In this document: piece after piece, positions 24,805 through 37,171 of the stretch
Layout of the letters: each line of letters opens with the position of its first letter
Position numbering within the stretch: the first letter of the stretch is position 1
From: Platynereis dumerilii
Lineage: Eukaryota > Annelida > Polychaeta > Phyllodocida > Nereididae
NCBI GenBank assembly: GCA_026936325.1
Contig: JAPTHN010000004.1
Span: forward strand, 49,069,289 to 49,133,288
Direction of reading: 5' to 3'
Length of the DNA stretch: 64,000 bases
The notes under the pieces: model-generated
Database searches by the model: none
Seen by the model: the letters and a program-made list of their open reading frames with translations, nothing else
Told to the model about the DNA's origin: nothing
Program-made: the position numbers and the translations under genes

Positions 24805-25661
24805 CTCGGCAAATCAGGTGATATTCTTTTTGGGGAGGACACCGTCTCAGATTCAACGTCGTTCAGTTGTCGTTTGAGAAGTTTCCACTTCATCCAGGAC
24901 ATGGTACTACTGTCATCTTTCGACTTCTTGTTGGCGAGGTCCGGGTCGGAATCAGCAAAACGGACGGATTTAGAAGACCGCGGGGCGGGTGACTGCGACC
25001 GTGTGGGGATGTTGACCGCAAAGAGGGGGCTCGTGGGTAACGAGGCCGAGAGGGAATCGGTCGTAAATGGACTAGCGGGTAAAGATAGCGATGTAAGCGG
25101 ACTCTGAGGAATTGGGGTTGTTAACAGGGGGCTCGTGGGGAGGGGAAAAGCGGGTGACCCCGGCGGGTGGGCGGGTGATAAGTGAACTCCGTATAGTCCT
25201 GGATTAGTCCATGTTGGGTATAGCGCTAGCGGTCTGGCGGGTTGCAGTCTTCGCCCTGATCCAGAGTCTTGTCTTTCTAACCGGGGTTTTCCGTTAGTTT
25301 CGTGATTTCCATTGGAAATGTCATTGGATACATCTTGACCACTACTCACACCGTTCATATCCTGATGTTTGTGAGAGTGCCCTGCGGAATTCCCTTCCGA
25401 ATAGTTTGACAAACTGTCACTAGAGGTCACCGTGCATGTCGTTCTGATGTCCCTTCCATCTCTGATGCCATTCCTGACATCATTTACGTTATTAATTCTC
25501 GGATTGTTTAATCCATTCATGTATCCATTAATTCCATTTATACGATTATCTTCATTTGAATCTGTTAAATCTGTCATATCAACTCCGTTAGATTCTTTAC
25601 AATCATTCGAGTCCATTTGATTCGCTCGTGAGCGATCCGGCAAACTTAAATCCAACGCCAT
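24805..25661 (-). CDS. first coding exon of a low-complexity Ser/Pro/Asn-rich protein
   Basis: The ATG at 25661-25659 sits in a good context (CCAAGATGG). The exon encodes 285 residues plus two bases and ends at CCGAG/GTATGT; the two bases join the A of the next exon to make Arg, and the frame stays open. Residues 1-75 are Asn/Asp-rich with ING/MNG repeats. About 138-215 is Pro/Ser-rich with many SP and TSP sites. Residues 231-237 read KSVRFAD, which fits the KxVxF docking consensus for protein phosphatase 1. 253-265 is basic and hydrophobic (MSWMKWKLLKRQL). I do not recognise the family. A phosphorylation-regulated scaffold or PP1-targeting protein is an inference only. No signal peptide or membrane segment is seen. 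Confidence 0.78.
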
Positions 25662-27700
25662 CTTGGATTTTTTTTACAAACGACGTTTGTTGTTGTCCGT
25701 AATTAGCACAGATGCTACTGTTAATCAAACAAGAGTCATACTATCAACCACTTGCTTGGTGATTTATTGCAAGTTGAATAATAACACCTGTGACCATCAT
25801 TGATGAATGTTTTTGCAAGTTGACACAATTAAGAAAAGAAGAAATTTCAGTGGCAAATTCTAAACATCTGAAGTGAAGTGACAGCGACAGTTTGTCAGTT
25901 TATTATTTCCTGTCAAACAAGTCAATATCAATTAATGAGGTTAATTTATAGTATATGTATAAATGTACATATAGTCAACAGATTGGAGTATCACTTTAAA
26001 GACTCCCAGTCTCTCACTTCAAAGTTGTTTGATGAGCAATGTTGCACACCCAATGATGTAACGTTGGATGTAGTGTCACTAGTGTGATGTAATGAATTCC
26101 TTATGACTTCACTATGATGTCATTATGATGTAAGCAAGTCCACCAATGTTCCAGCACATTTCAGGGCTCTGAAAAATCAAAATAAGACTTAACTGTTAAG
26201 ACCTTGTTTGAGTTCATTTAAAGTGCATAACTTAAACAGCTCAACAACCTTAAATGGATTTAACAATTGCTTTAAATAGCCCTTGATCTATCAAGTGAAC
26301 TTGGGAGCTTCTTTGGAGCTTTAACAGCATAACTAGTTATAAATCGATGTAAAACAGTAAATCCAGGGGCCAATATATTTCTTCCCAGATTGATTAAATT
26401 AATCATTGAACTGGGGGTCAAGCTAATGTCACTATGACCACATATTCACCTAATTGTCAGTGGGGCTATGCTTTGAATACATACAAAAGAAATTAATAAT
26501 CTCATTGACATAAAACAAACAACAGACTTGCCTATAATATGAAAGTGTAGTTATTATTGTAATGAGCTACATTTGCAATAAAATAAATTACTTTACCAAA
26601 TGTCTGTCAATTATTATGATTATTATGGTAGATGAGTGGTAATAATATTAACATTTAAAGTGATAAGTACTAGATCATATTGATCTGAAGTACACAAAAT
26701 CAGGCACGCGTCTCTCTTTCTTTGTGCATCTAATAACCTACTAAAAAGAGTTTATCAGATACCATACATGTGCACATATAAAACAAAAGATCCAAATAAT
26801 CACCCAGCAGCCAAAAAAATTTAATTGTCACGTGTTCAATAAACTGGGTCATTAAACTGGGTCACATAGCTTGGACTTCTATGCAAACTTAAACCGGATC
26901 TAAAATTCCACAAAATGTAGAATATATGACTCACTTATAACAGGTATATTGTGAAATACTTTTAATTCAAGAACACAAAACAAATCTGAATCTTTTCAAT
27001 GCATATTATATTGTACACTTAAGTCAAAAGTTCTGATCATGATCATTTGAGTCGAGCCCATACACTGCAAGACAATCATGTTTTCCAGGAATAAACCCAC
27101 GCATGGAAATCCCACTGATTATAATTAATTCAGTAATAAGGTTATTAAACAACATGCTAAATAGCCTAATATGTATATCTAGGCCTGCTCAACCAGTTGA
27201 CAAGTATCCCTGCTCAAAAAGTAAATGGTACACCGTACACAAACTGCCTGAAATTCAGAATGAAGACTTCATTGACTGATTGAAGAGACCCACTCACTGC
27301 AAACTCAAAAGCAGAATGAATGACAATACCTGTTGAATAGTTCAATTGAATGAAAGATGATCCACCTAAGTCTCTAATCAGGATCGTCTTGTTGTGCAAG
27401 TGCAACACAGAACGGAAATAACTGTTTATGTAGTAATCCTGTTATCTTTGCACAAATCCAAGGTGTTTTGTCTGTGACCACTGAGTTACGAATGTCACAG
27501 GTAAACAACAACGTTCGTTCTATTTATATGTCGTCTGCCCAGGTGAGAAACGAACGTAAAACAGTTATTTTGATCACGATATTGAATGAAATATGTGCAG
27601 CCTACCTGTGAATGTATTGATATCCATAAATCAGGAGTTACCCAGTCAAGAAATCCGATATTAATGACGAAACAAATTCACTTGTATCCTCTGTTGTTCG
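25662..27700. other. upstream region of the minus-strand gene
   Basis: It should hold the 5' UTR and promoter of the gene starting at 25661. On the minus strand a pyrimidine tract CTTCACTTCAG ends at about 25868 and could be an acceptor; TTCACAG/GTAGGC near 27606 could be a donor. Neither is strong, and no TATA box is evident. Confidence 0.35.
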
Positions 27701-28698
27701 TTCTATTTGGCGAATGACAGGAGAGTTCCGCCTCCACTCAGCACACCACACTGACTCTTCAATGAAAGAAATGCGAATGTTGCAAAGAGCACGTGCAAAA
27801 CAACGCCAGATTCAACGTCAAAACAATTCCATTTTAGCTCCAAAAGGAACGCACTGGATCCGTGACACGTCAATTAGAAGTTTTGTGTCAAATATTCTTG
27901 TGCACAACTGGGGGGAAGCTGAGAAGGGGGGGGGGGGCTGCAGGGTGGGATGTGGTGGGTGGGAGGTCTCCCTGGGACTTGTCCAGGCACCTGTGACGTC
28001 AGACTCCCAGGGGCGTAAATACTAGCTGTTTCGCGGACACCACCTACAGCTTATCAAATTTCGCTTCCTGCTAAACATTCTTTTTTTGTTGCATAGTCCA
28101 TTTTTTAATTGCCATATTCCTGTTTAAGCTCAATTAGCTCATTTAATTCAATTGCCTTACTTTTTGCCATTTTTGCAAGTTTCAGTACTTATATCTCATA
28201 AAGAACTATAGCAGGCAATGTGGGCTTTCAAATTATATAATTTTATTGATGAATCTGAAATATAATTTTTTTATCAGAAAAAATCTTTTCTATTGCTTTT
28301 CACACACAATGCCGACCGAAACCCATTTGCCAACACAAGAAATGAGTAGCAAACAAAAAATATTTATGATTTGAATATTTTCATCATTGTATTTTATAAC
28401 ATCATCATGAACACCTTTGCACTGTCCTATATATATGTCTGTCTAAGCATGCTGGAGGAGGTGGTCCAACTTAGAACACCTTGAGCCCCCCCCCCTTGTG
28501 GCATCCGCCCCTGGAGAACAAGTGAGTGTATTCTCACGAGTTCTCTTCAGTGTCAGTGAAAGGAAGATAGAGAGGGGGGGGGGCAGGGGGTTCTGTAGGG
28601 CGTCTGGCAACCATGGGGGTACCAGACCGTACCGGACAGAGGTATGCAAAGAATGTCAACACAAGCAACACAAGCACTGAGGGCCTTGCAGTTGAGCT
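27701..28698. other. no gene recognised; G-rich patches
   Basis: The open frame at 27714-28025 runs into a G tract and lacks a domain. CAGGGGCG (28008) and CGCCCCTG (ending 28513) resemble hAT ends but are not supported as a pair (see rejected items). Confidence 0.4.
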
Positions 28699-29765
28699 TG
28701 CTTTGTTGGTAGGGAGGGTTTACTCATTGGGGTGTTTGAGAGGTGTGGGGGGGGGGGGGGGCTTGCACATTTTGTTGGTAGTACAACTAGATTAATAGGC
28801 AGAGAAAATACAATAATAGATAAATTTATCAATAATGTTAGGGCCGATTGGCATATTTTTTTAATAATTAAAATAAAATAAAAGAATGTCAATGAAAGGT
28901 AAAAAGGCCTTATTATGAATCTACCAATACAGATAATTTATTAATTTATAATACTTTAGATAATTCAGCTATGAATAAAATGCATTATTTTTCTCTATTT
29001 TTATTTGCACTATATCATTGCTGCTTTGTTGGTGGGGATGCTTTACTCATTGGGGTGTTAGAGAGGTGGGGGGGGGGGCTTGCACGTTTTGTTGGTGGTA
29101 CACAGATTAATAGGCAGAGAATATAATTTATAGACAATTATCTAATGTTAGGGCCGATTGGCATATTTTTTTAATAATTAAAATAAAATAAAAGAATTTC
29201 AATGAAAAGTAAAAAGGCCTTATTATGAATCTACCAATGCAGATCGATATATTTATAAATTTATGATACTTTAAATTATTCAGTTGTGAACAAAATGCAT
29301 TATTTTTCTCACATTTCATTGCTGCTTTGTTGGTGGGAGGGTTTACTCATTGGCAGTGTTTGAAAGGTGTTCAGGGGGGGGGGGGGGCTTTCACATTTTG
29401 TTGGTACTACTAGATTAATAGATAGAGAACGTTTAATAATATGATCATGGAATATTTTAAAAAATTTGGAAAAACAAAATGAAGAAGAAAAATTAATTTT
29501 TATAAAAACCATTGAAACTAGATACTAGTCGGCCAATGAGCAGCAAGTATTCTGGCTTGCCATATGATATTTATTAATAGCGACGCTGCGACAGACTGTC
29601 GATTGGCAATTTTTATTTTCAGAAAAACAAATAACTAAATAAAATTGAAGTAAAATTCCTCTTTTTATGAAACTACTACTCCAGATATATAAATTTATGA
29701 TATACTTTAAATAATTCCAGTTATTGATAAATTAAGATGGTTTTTTCTCTCTATTATTTATACTC
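28699..29765. repeat. tandem repeat, unit about 320 bp, about 3.3 copies
   Basis: Units start GCTTTGTTGGTAGGGAGGG at about 28699 and recur near 29022 and 29322, each followed by a 10-14 bp G run, CATTTTGTTGGTAG, GGCCGATTGGCATATTTTTT, AAGGCCTTATTATGAATC and TGCATTATTTTTCTC. The third copy is broken, and its tail resumes at about 29620-29765 after an unrelated insert that includes 29513-29575. Confidence 0.88.
29513..29575. mobile_element. solo right end of the family-1 hairpin element
   Basis: GTCGGCCAATGAGCAGCAAG then TATTCTGGCTTGCCATATGA matches 11571-11605 (GTCGGCCAATCAGCAGTGAG...TTGCCATATGA). It lacks the long hairpin, so only one end is recognised. Confidence 0.6.
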
Positions 29766-30045
29766 CACCAATTGAAGCAATTTTATCACTTGGTACTTGC
29801 AAGGAAATTTTAGTTTGCCTTGAAAGCATTAAGATGCATGTTGAATAAATATTTAAAAAAATAGGACTTGTAACAGCAGTTTTCTGCCTCCTACACAGAT
29901 TTAATTATTCACATTTTGGCAATTAATCATTTTGTCCACGGAATGCAAACAACACGAATAATGAAATATTATAGTATTGAACATGTTTTATATCAAAGAA
30001 TGATATATGTGATATATTAAATTGATCATATGTGGTTAAAACAGT

Positions 30046-30452
30046 AGGCCTCATGACAGGATACCCCCCCAAACGCTCTCATAAACTCGGCACCCTCAAC
30101 TTAACCTCTTTTACCCTCAACTTACCCCTTTTCACTTCCGCCACCCTCAACTACCCTCAGCTTCCCTCAACTACCCTCAACTTAACTCAACTAAACTCGC
30201 CTCCCCTCAACTAAACTCGCCTCCCCTCAACTAAACTCGGCTCCCCTCAAGTAAACTCGGCTGCCCTCAAGTAAACTCGCCTCCCCTCAACTAAACTCAG
30301 CTCCCCTCGACTAAACTCACATCCCCTCGCCTCCCCTCAAACAAACTCGCCTCCCCTCAACCAAATTCGCCATCCCTCAACTACCCTCAGTTACCCCATG
30401 ATAAAACAGTGGTAACCCCAGGGGGTTGAGGGTGTATCCTGCCATGAGGCCT
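30046..30452. mobile_element. TIR element filled with a 20-bp minisatellite
   Basis: The left end AGGCCTCATGACAGGATAC and the right end (inward) AGGCCTCATGGCAGGATAC match at 18 of 19. Nearly the whole interior is CCTCCCCTCAACTAAACTCG-like units (about 30090-30400), grading into CACCCTCAACTTA units at the left. The right end carries the complementary GGTTGAGGGTG, so the minisatellite seems to have grown from the subterminal sequence of the left arm. Confidence 0.7.
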
Positions 30453-30528
30453 AACAATCCCATAAAATACTCTTTAGGATTGACTACATTGGTCTATAGC
30501 GAATCATGCATATAGTATTTGCAATTAC

Positions 30529-30606
<78 letters not shown>

Positions 30607-30628
30607 GTAGACAGATAAATAGATAGAG

Positions 30629-30684
<56 letters not shown>

Positions 30685-32330
30685 CGATAGATAGATCGAT
30701 AGATAGGTAGATACAGGGCCGGATTTAGGCCTGTTGATGCCCTAAGCAATCATGGTACCATGGTGCCCCCCCCCCCCCCAGCCCGTCAAGATTAACTGGC
30801 AATCGTTAGTGAGAAAGAATAAATTAATGCATCAATCTTCTATTTTATGGCTATTCAATACCTTATTCTCAATCAACAGACATATAGGCCTACCATTAAA
30901 AGCAACTTTTGAAAAGGAAAATGTGAGAGACTTCAAAAATAATTAGGCTTTCTAAAGTTACCTTTGAGCTACAGTAGGGTGTCCAAAAAAAATTAAAGTC
31001 TGAAATTCATTCGGGCTAACCTCTAAATGTATTCCATAGTCCCTCTCTGACTCCCATGTAAAATTTCAGCTCATTTAAAGGTGTTTTAGAAGTTGCTCAA
31101 GACTGCAGTGGCTCAACTACCATGGGGCCTGCCTGGGGTTGCCCTAGGGGCTCCCACAAAAGAATAAACATCACAAATTGTGCGGATATTACACAAAATA
31201 ATAATGGAAACCCTGTAAAAACTGAAGTGGGGCCTCTTTGAAGTAAGTCTTAAAATTGAGGCAGGCATGAATGAGGCATTAATGGCGGGGGCCCTTTGAA
31301 GTAAGTCTAAAAGTCAGGGGGGCAGAATTATGTATCCAAAAAATATTGGAACTTCAGGGGGGCCCTGGAATCTTTCAGCAGGAAGGAGGTATTAGTGGGG
31401 GCCCTTTACAGGGTGGTCAAAAAAAACTTTACAGTTGATATTTCATTTTCCAGGCTGCCATGATTGAGTCAGTGCCTGGGTACTTATTGTGTATAAAAGC
31501 CAAGTATGTTAGATCTTTGGAAAATTGGTTAATAATCAAAACGGTTCATTACTTTTTTGATAGCAGACAAAATGGAAGCCGGGAGTGCTCCTAAGTTTTT
31601 TTACTCTGGGTTGTTCATGGCCCATCAGCAATTTTGAAGCTACTGAGCTTCACAGGACAAAATAACTACAACATAAAATGAAATTGAGAAGTAGGGGCCC
31701 CAGCCTCCCTGATCCTTGGGGCCCCACAACCTCTAGTTGAGCCCCTGCTCAAGAGCCCCATAGATAGATGGAGGTTTAACATTGAATTTTCATACGAAAG
31801 TGGCTATTTTAGCTAATAGCTCACAAATGATCAGTTTGCAGTCTACTTCTGGCAAGAGCGCCTTGGCCAAACTTTCAAAATGATCAAATCTATCCCTAAA
31901 TTTCAAGAAGCTGACCAGCACAAACACTCATTTAAAGTATTGAGTTTTGCAGTGTTTTGCTGACATTATTGAAATGCCCTAATATTTCTTTCCATCAGAG
32001 AAGGAAGTTCAAGAACTGCATGGGGCCCCTTGAAGTCATTGTGGGCCCTCTCCCACAAAAATGGAAAAGGAGATAAAAAATTAACAACACACCATTTTTT
32101 TCGCCCACAACTTTTTTTTTGGAACCTTGGTGCCCCCTGAGCTCTGGTGCCCTAAGCAGCTGCTTAGTTTGCTTATGGGTAAATCCGGCACTGGGTAGAT
32201 AGGTAGATAGATAGGTAGATAGATAGGTAGATAGATCGATAGATCAATAGATAGATAGATAGATACATAGATAGGTAGATAGATAGGTAGATAGATAGGT
32301 AGACAGATAAATAGATAGAGAGATAGATAT
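30529..32330. repeat. (GATA)n array split by a hAT insertion
   Basis: GATA units run from 30529 to 30713 and again from 32194 to about 32330. The two parts share GATAGGTA and GATCGATA variants. They are one array interrupted by the element at 30714-32193. Confidence 0.92.
30714..32193. mobile_element. non-autonomous hAT, 1480 bp
   Basis: The left end is CAGGGCCGGATTTAGG and the right end, read inward, is CAGTGCCGGATTTACCC; both then reach a CCCTAAGCA/TTAGGGCACC subterminal motif. A perfect 8-bp duplication, GGTAGATA, lies at 30706-30713 and 32194-32201. The interior is rich in GGGGCCC words, with repeated GGCCCTTTGAAGTAAGTCT (near 31230 and 31289). No transposase frame is seen. Confidence 0.93.
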
Positions 32331-32629
32331 GTGCAGCCCTCAGGAGGATGAGATGAGACAGAGAGAGTGGGAGTACTCAACATTTTATGCATTTACCTCA
32401 TGTGATCGAGACAGTGAGAGACCTTTTACCTGCCCAGTACAGACACTGATACAGGGGGATGCCAATGTTACATCTAATCCGATCAACATACAGCTGGGAC
32501 TTGCTTATGAAGTTCCACTGACAATGTTGGGTTCCCCATCCTTACCTTGGTTCGAACCCAAGCAGGTAAAGACCTTTACGTCCTTCAGCAGAGCAGGCAC
32601 ACTCTAAGAACGAAAAGGGATTAGAACAA

Positions 32630-33751
32630 CCAAATAATAAATAAATAAAATAAATAAAGCTTTATTACATTGTAACCACACAGGTTAAATTGATACAATT
32701 ATGTATATAGTATGATATAAATATAAATGATATGTAATCGGACGGTAAAATAAAAATATAAAATATACATATAAAAGTAAATTACGACTTATAATTATTT
32801 AAAAATGTTATGAGACTTAAAATATAAGAGATAATAAAATCAGGAAATTAAAAGTTTGTTGATACAGGAAGGAATAAAACTGTCCTTTAGTCTGTTAGTG
32901 CGACAGATTGGTAGCTTAAAATCTTTTGATACTCTGGTTTGTCTATCAGCATTCATATATGGCACCAGCAATGAATGTAACTTATGATTTTCACACTGCA
33001 TCTGTTCAAAAAGTTTCAAACACAATTTGGATCTCCGATCAGCTAAACTATCAAGTTTGCTGGACTGTAAGAGGATACCATATTCTTCCTTGTATTGCGG
33101 AGGGCAATAAATTATGCGTAATGCCCGTTTTTTTTTTGACTCAAGTATTTCAGATTGGGATTTTGTCAAACGAGTGTGCCACACTTGGCAACAGTACTCC
33201 ATAACAGGCCTGATCATGGCAATGTAATATGTGAGCATATCTTTAGGAGACACCCCAGCTCTTTTCAATAACACCAGGGAATACAAACGTTTAGCTGCTT
33301 TTTTATAAATGTTGTTAACATGCTCTTCCCAGGACAGATCATCGGAAATATGTAATCCCAGCAGTTTGGTACTGCTCACACGTTCGATAACTGTGTTGTT
33401 CATGCGCAGAGGGGGTATGTTCATTCCAGTCTTGGTAAAATTAATGATCATTTCCTTTGTTTTTCTGGTGTTAATATCCATACTATTACTAATTGCCCAA
33501 TAAAGGCAATGGTCGGCAGCTTGCTGAATAGGGTTGGGATTTAGTGAAACACCATGTTTTCCAGTATGATACAAGGTCACATCATCAACATATTTCACCA
33601 TTGGTAACATTGTATGTAAATCATTAACCATGACCAAAAACAGGAGTGGGCCCAACCGAGTGCCTTGTGGAACTCCTCCATTTAATCCAGCCCAAGTCGA
33701 GACAACATCTAAAATAAGGTGCTTCGCCTCGTCACAAATACAGCTCCCCAT
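32630..33751 (-). mobile_element. 5'-truncated LINE with C-terminal reverse transcriptase
   Basis: The frame at 32840-33751 is open for 303 residues. It starts inside the RT domain, with GGVPQGTRLGPLLF (26-38 region) and the catalytic box VKYVDDVTLY (YVDD at 54-57). A thumb region follows (SSTKLLGLHISDDLSW) and then HTRLTKSQSEILESKKKRAL. This order is typical of jockey/CR1/RTE-type LINEs. A 3' UTR of about 200 bp ends in AATAAAGC and a TTTA-rich tail at about 32630-32660. The N-terminal RT and endonuclease parts are missing, as is normal for 5' truncation. The uninterrupted frame implies a young insertion. Confidence 0.9.
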
Positions 33752-34473
33752 GGGGTGCCCGGAAGCACCTTTTCATAGGGTGCTTGGGAAGCACCCTAGG
33801 TCAAAGAACCCGGGGAGTTTAGAAGAACCCTACAAGGTTCTTCAGTGTAGATTGGTTTATAGAACCTTTGGGGGTTCATGGCATGAGCAAATTTAGTGGA
33901 AAGGGGCCTCTTGCAAGGATGCTTATAAGCCATTCCTCACAAGGTAGATAACTTCTGATAGCTTTCATTCATTTTTGTGGGTGTTACGTATAGTTCACAG
34001 TGAGACAATTTCACTGTCTTCCAAATTGCCTCCTGCTGGTCGTCAGTCTGAAGATTACAACTCCTCAGATAAATGATGACCATTGTGAGAGGGAAGCAAA
34101 GGAGGTTGTCTTCACCTTCTCAGCATTTTATTTTTCAATGCTCATGCAAGTTGAAATTTCTGCATATCTACACATTCCGCTCGCTTTATTGTGGTCAAAA
34201 TGTGTCTGATGTTCAGAGGACTGAAATAATTACACATGAGCTTTGAACCACATGCATTGTAATTGAAACGGTTCTTTCAAGAGTGTAGTACATATTGAAA
34301 TAAACATTATGATACATTTAGTTAATTTAATATTAAAATTATGCAAAAGCAAAGTTTACAAGTTCAGGTCTGTTATAGGTGGGGCCACATGCATAACAAT
34401 TGAGAATTTATTGCAAAAGCTTTGCATTATAGATGACGCCACTTGTCACATGTAAGAAAATATCACAAGCCAG

Positions 34474-34652
34474 CAGGGACGGACGCAGGGGGGGGGATGG
34501 GGGGGATGCATCCCCCCCCCCACCAGACCAAAATTTATATATTTTTACATGTTAATTTTATCAGCGCGCAGTCGCGTTATGTCGCGAGCTATGCGTTCCG
34601 CGACGCGATAGCCTGATAGACCCCCCCACCGGAATTTTCTGGATCCCCCCTG
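34474..34652. mobile_element. hAT MITE, 179 bp
   Basis: The left end is CAGGGACGGACGCAGG; the right end (inward) is CAGGGGGGATCCAG. A perfect 8-bp duplication, CAAGCCAG, lies at 34466-34473 and 34653-34660. There are G/C runs next to both ends, and the centre has GCGCAGTCGCG-like CpG words. Confidence 0.92.
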
Positions 34653-35959
34653 CAAGCCAGTTCATTAAAGACCTATCATGATGTAGATTAACCCAATTAC
34701 TTTACTTACCTAATTAAAAAAATCCCTATAAAGGTGTGTAATAAACCTAAACAGCATATTCTAACCAATTCTGCAACCTTATTTGCAGTAGGTAAGACTT
34801 CCTGAGTCAGACAAAGAAATTGCTGTTTCCTCAACCAAGTCAAGATTCCTGATTCAGATTTGTTTAAAGATGCTGAGTTTCTCAGGATTACATTAGCATG
34901 GGTTGCCCATTGCACTGAGGCTGGTGAATAGTATATTCACCACTATTGGTCATGATTTTCTGAACTGCTGGTAAATCGGTGTGGCATCTGGTTTCTAGCG
35001 GTTCCTCAATTAATGTAGCATTGCCCCGCTTGACAAGTCAGTCTGCTGTACAGGCAGGTGAGAGTAGATAGGCTGTGGTTGCAGATGGTGAATTTTAAGG
35101 TGAGTGGGTATCAAATTGGAAACTGGGACAGCTGACTATTATGTCTGTGTTCAGTAGAAATGCACAGCTATTAAGCAGATGTGAAAGAGAGCAGCTCTGG
35201 TTTTAATATTGCTGTCAGCTGCCTCACAGATACATTCCGTTGAAGCTGGCATGGTTGCACTTCCAGGATATGCGACTGGAGACAGGTCAGTGGTGTATTT
35301 AGGGGTATGGCCTTCCCATAAGGCGTGAAGTTGACATAGAGGAGATAGGAAAAACCCAGAGTGCTGCCCATTCACCTCATGTGATGCCCTCCCCTCCCCT
35401 CCCCTCCAGTTTCAGAAACCATGCAAGGATGGTGAAGCAACCCATGCACCTCTCTTGTGATGCACCCTATAATGTGTGATGCACCTTTTTTCGTGCACCT
35501 CTTGTTTGATGCACCAAAACAATGATGATGAACCTTGTGCACCCCAAAGGTTTTTACATCCACCTTGCAGGTGTTTCGCTCCACCCCTCGCACCTTTTTT
35601 TCTTAGAGTGCAGGGACCTTTTTTTTAAAAATCACTCTGCCACAGGCTTGCCGGTTTAGGAATAAGAGTGATTTCTAAAAATGAATGCTCCTTGCAAGGT
35701 CATATCCCCTGATAATCCCCATAATTATGTCTCTTTGGCAGAGTGGTTGGGAGGGCAATGGCCGCACTGTCCCTTGAAAGTGAGAAATGCATGGTGCTGC
35801 CACCTGGCACGGAGTTAGTTTTGTATTTTTCCAGCTCCAAGAAATAGCTCTATTTTTTTATTACTCTTCACAAAAGTTTCTGTTCAACCTAAGTCAGACT
35901 ATGACAATCATGTTCACTAAGAAAGTAGCGCTCACTGGAGCTTGTGAAAATTCCCAGAG

Positions 35960-36958
35960 GAAAAAAGAGTACATTTGAAGCGCTCGAATTATTTAAATTA
36001 CGTTTCATTTATACTTCCTATATGCAATTCCATACACTCCAAATACGCTCCCTTGTAGCTCTAGAAGTAGAGTAGCCCCCCTTAACCTCGAGGTGCGATT
36101 TGACCTACTTTTTGTGGTAGATTATTTAAATGGTTATGTTGTCGGGAAGGGATCACTTGACTGTACTTATATAAAAATATAAGTGGCCTTCTTACCACCC
36201 ATCGGGCAAGAAGCCCCCCTATTATAATCCTATGGCAATTTTTTTTTGCGAGCGCATTCAACTTCAAAGTTATTTCTTGGTGTTCTTCTATCATTTTTAA
36301 GACATTCTATTCACTTTTTCTGAATTTCGGAATTTTTCTGTTCATACATTTATGTTTTAATTTCGGCCAATTTTTTTCGATTTCAATTAGCTATTCTATC
36401 AAGATTTAAGGTAAAGTACACATTATAAAATGTTTCCTGAAGCAGCTTCGAGGCCCCAGTGAAGGGGGGCCTCATGCCCCATACCATTTGAGGCCTCTCG
36501 CCCCAACCTCACATATTTAAATTTTACCTCTATATTTTGAGCTAAAATGCAAAAAATATGATCCAAATCATATTTATGTAATGGTCATAAAGTGAAGCAA
36601 TGCAGATATCCATTATTCTTTAAAAAATTTCCAAAGTTATTTCTGACAACCACTTTCAAAGAATTAATCAAAGTTACAAAAACCATGCACCTTTTTTTGT
36701 TTCTTTAATTACTTCTATGGTTTGGTTTCTGTTTGCCCTGAAAATTTGTAACGTCACCTAAAAAGCCTCTAGCTTCAATCCTATCAGTAAGAAAAAGCAC
36801 CAAAAATGTAAGTTTAGATATAACCCTGGGGGGGCCTCTCACCTACCCCGGGCTTCTTGCCCCGACCCACTCTATAGGCATTTCTGCAGTACAATCGGGA
36901 GTACATTTGGTAATTTAAATAATTTGAGCGCTTAAAATACATGTACTCTTTTTTTTTC
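35960..36958. mobile_element. TIR element, about 1 kb
   Basis: Inverted repeats of about 45 bp lie at 35960-36002 and 36910-36958, sharing AAGAGTACAT, AAGCGCTC and AATTATTTAAATTAC. No target duplication is clear and no transposase is seen. The interior has two TTGCCCCGA/CTCGCCCCAA-type patches. Confidence 0.7.
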
Positions 36959-37171
36959 GTTAATGCTCCTCAAGCGGCAGCACTTGTTCGTATATATGCC
37001 AATGCTCGAATTCCACACTAGCAATGTAACATCGGTCAACTAGTATCCAGGCCAAGATAGATCGATAAGTAATTCTCTTGCGTCCAAAAGACAGTTCAAA
37101 GACAAAAACAGGATCTCATAAAGGCATTAAAAAGGTATCTCATCCCTAGTATTCCCTGCTTTTCAATAAAA

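Larger units (their letters stand above)
32600..35610. mobile_element. CACTA-like (EnSpm-type) element carrying other insertions
   Basis: The left end CACTCTAAGAACGAAAAGG and the right end (inward) CACTCTAAGAAAAAAAGGTG share 11 exact bases and then a similar tract. The dinucleotide CA abuts both ends. A CACT terminus with a very short target duplication is typical of CACTA elements in animals. It contains a LINE (32630-33751), a hAT MITE (34474-34652) and subterminal-looking AAGAACC/GGTGC repeats near 33760-33860 and 35440-35600. An alternative right end (GGTTCTTTCAAGAGTG, near 34283) fits less well. Confidence 0.55.

Noticed and set aside
25662-27612. A spliced 5' UTR for the Ser/Pro-rich gene (acceptor near 25868, donor near 27606)
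   Set aside because: Both signals are weak and nothing in the sequence ties them together.
28008-28513. Possible hAT defined by CAGGGGCGTAAATAC and ATCCGCCCCTG
   Set aside because: The flanking 8-mers (CAGACTCC and GAGAACAA) do not match and the termini agree only for the first 8 bases. They may belong to different elements.
32926-33896. Plus-strand frames opposite the LINE
   Set aside because: They are antisense shadows of the reverse transcriptase frame on the minus strand.
32600-34283. Alternative shorter CACTA-like element ending GGTTCTTTCAAGAGTG
   Set aside because: Its TIR match to the left end is poorer and the flanking dinucleotides differ (CA against TA). The end at 35610 fits better.
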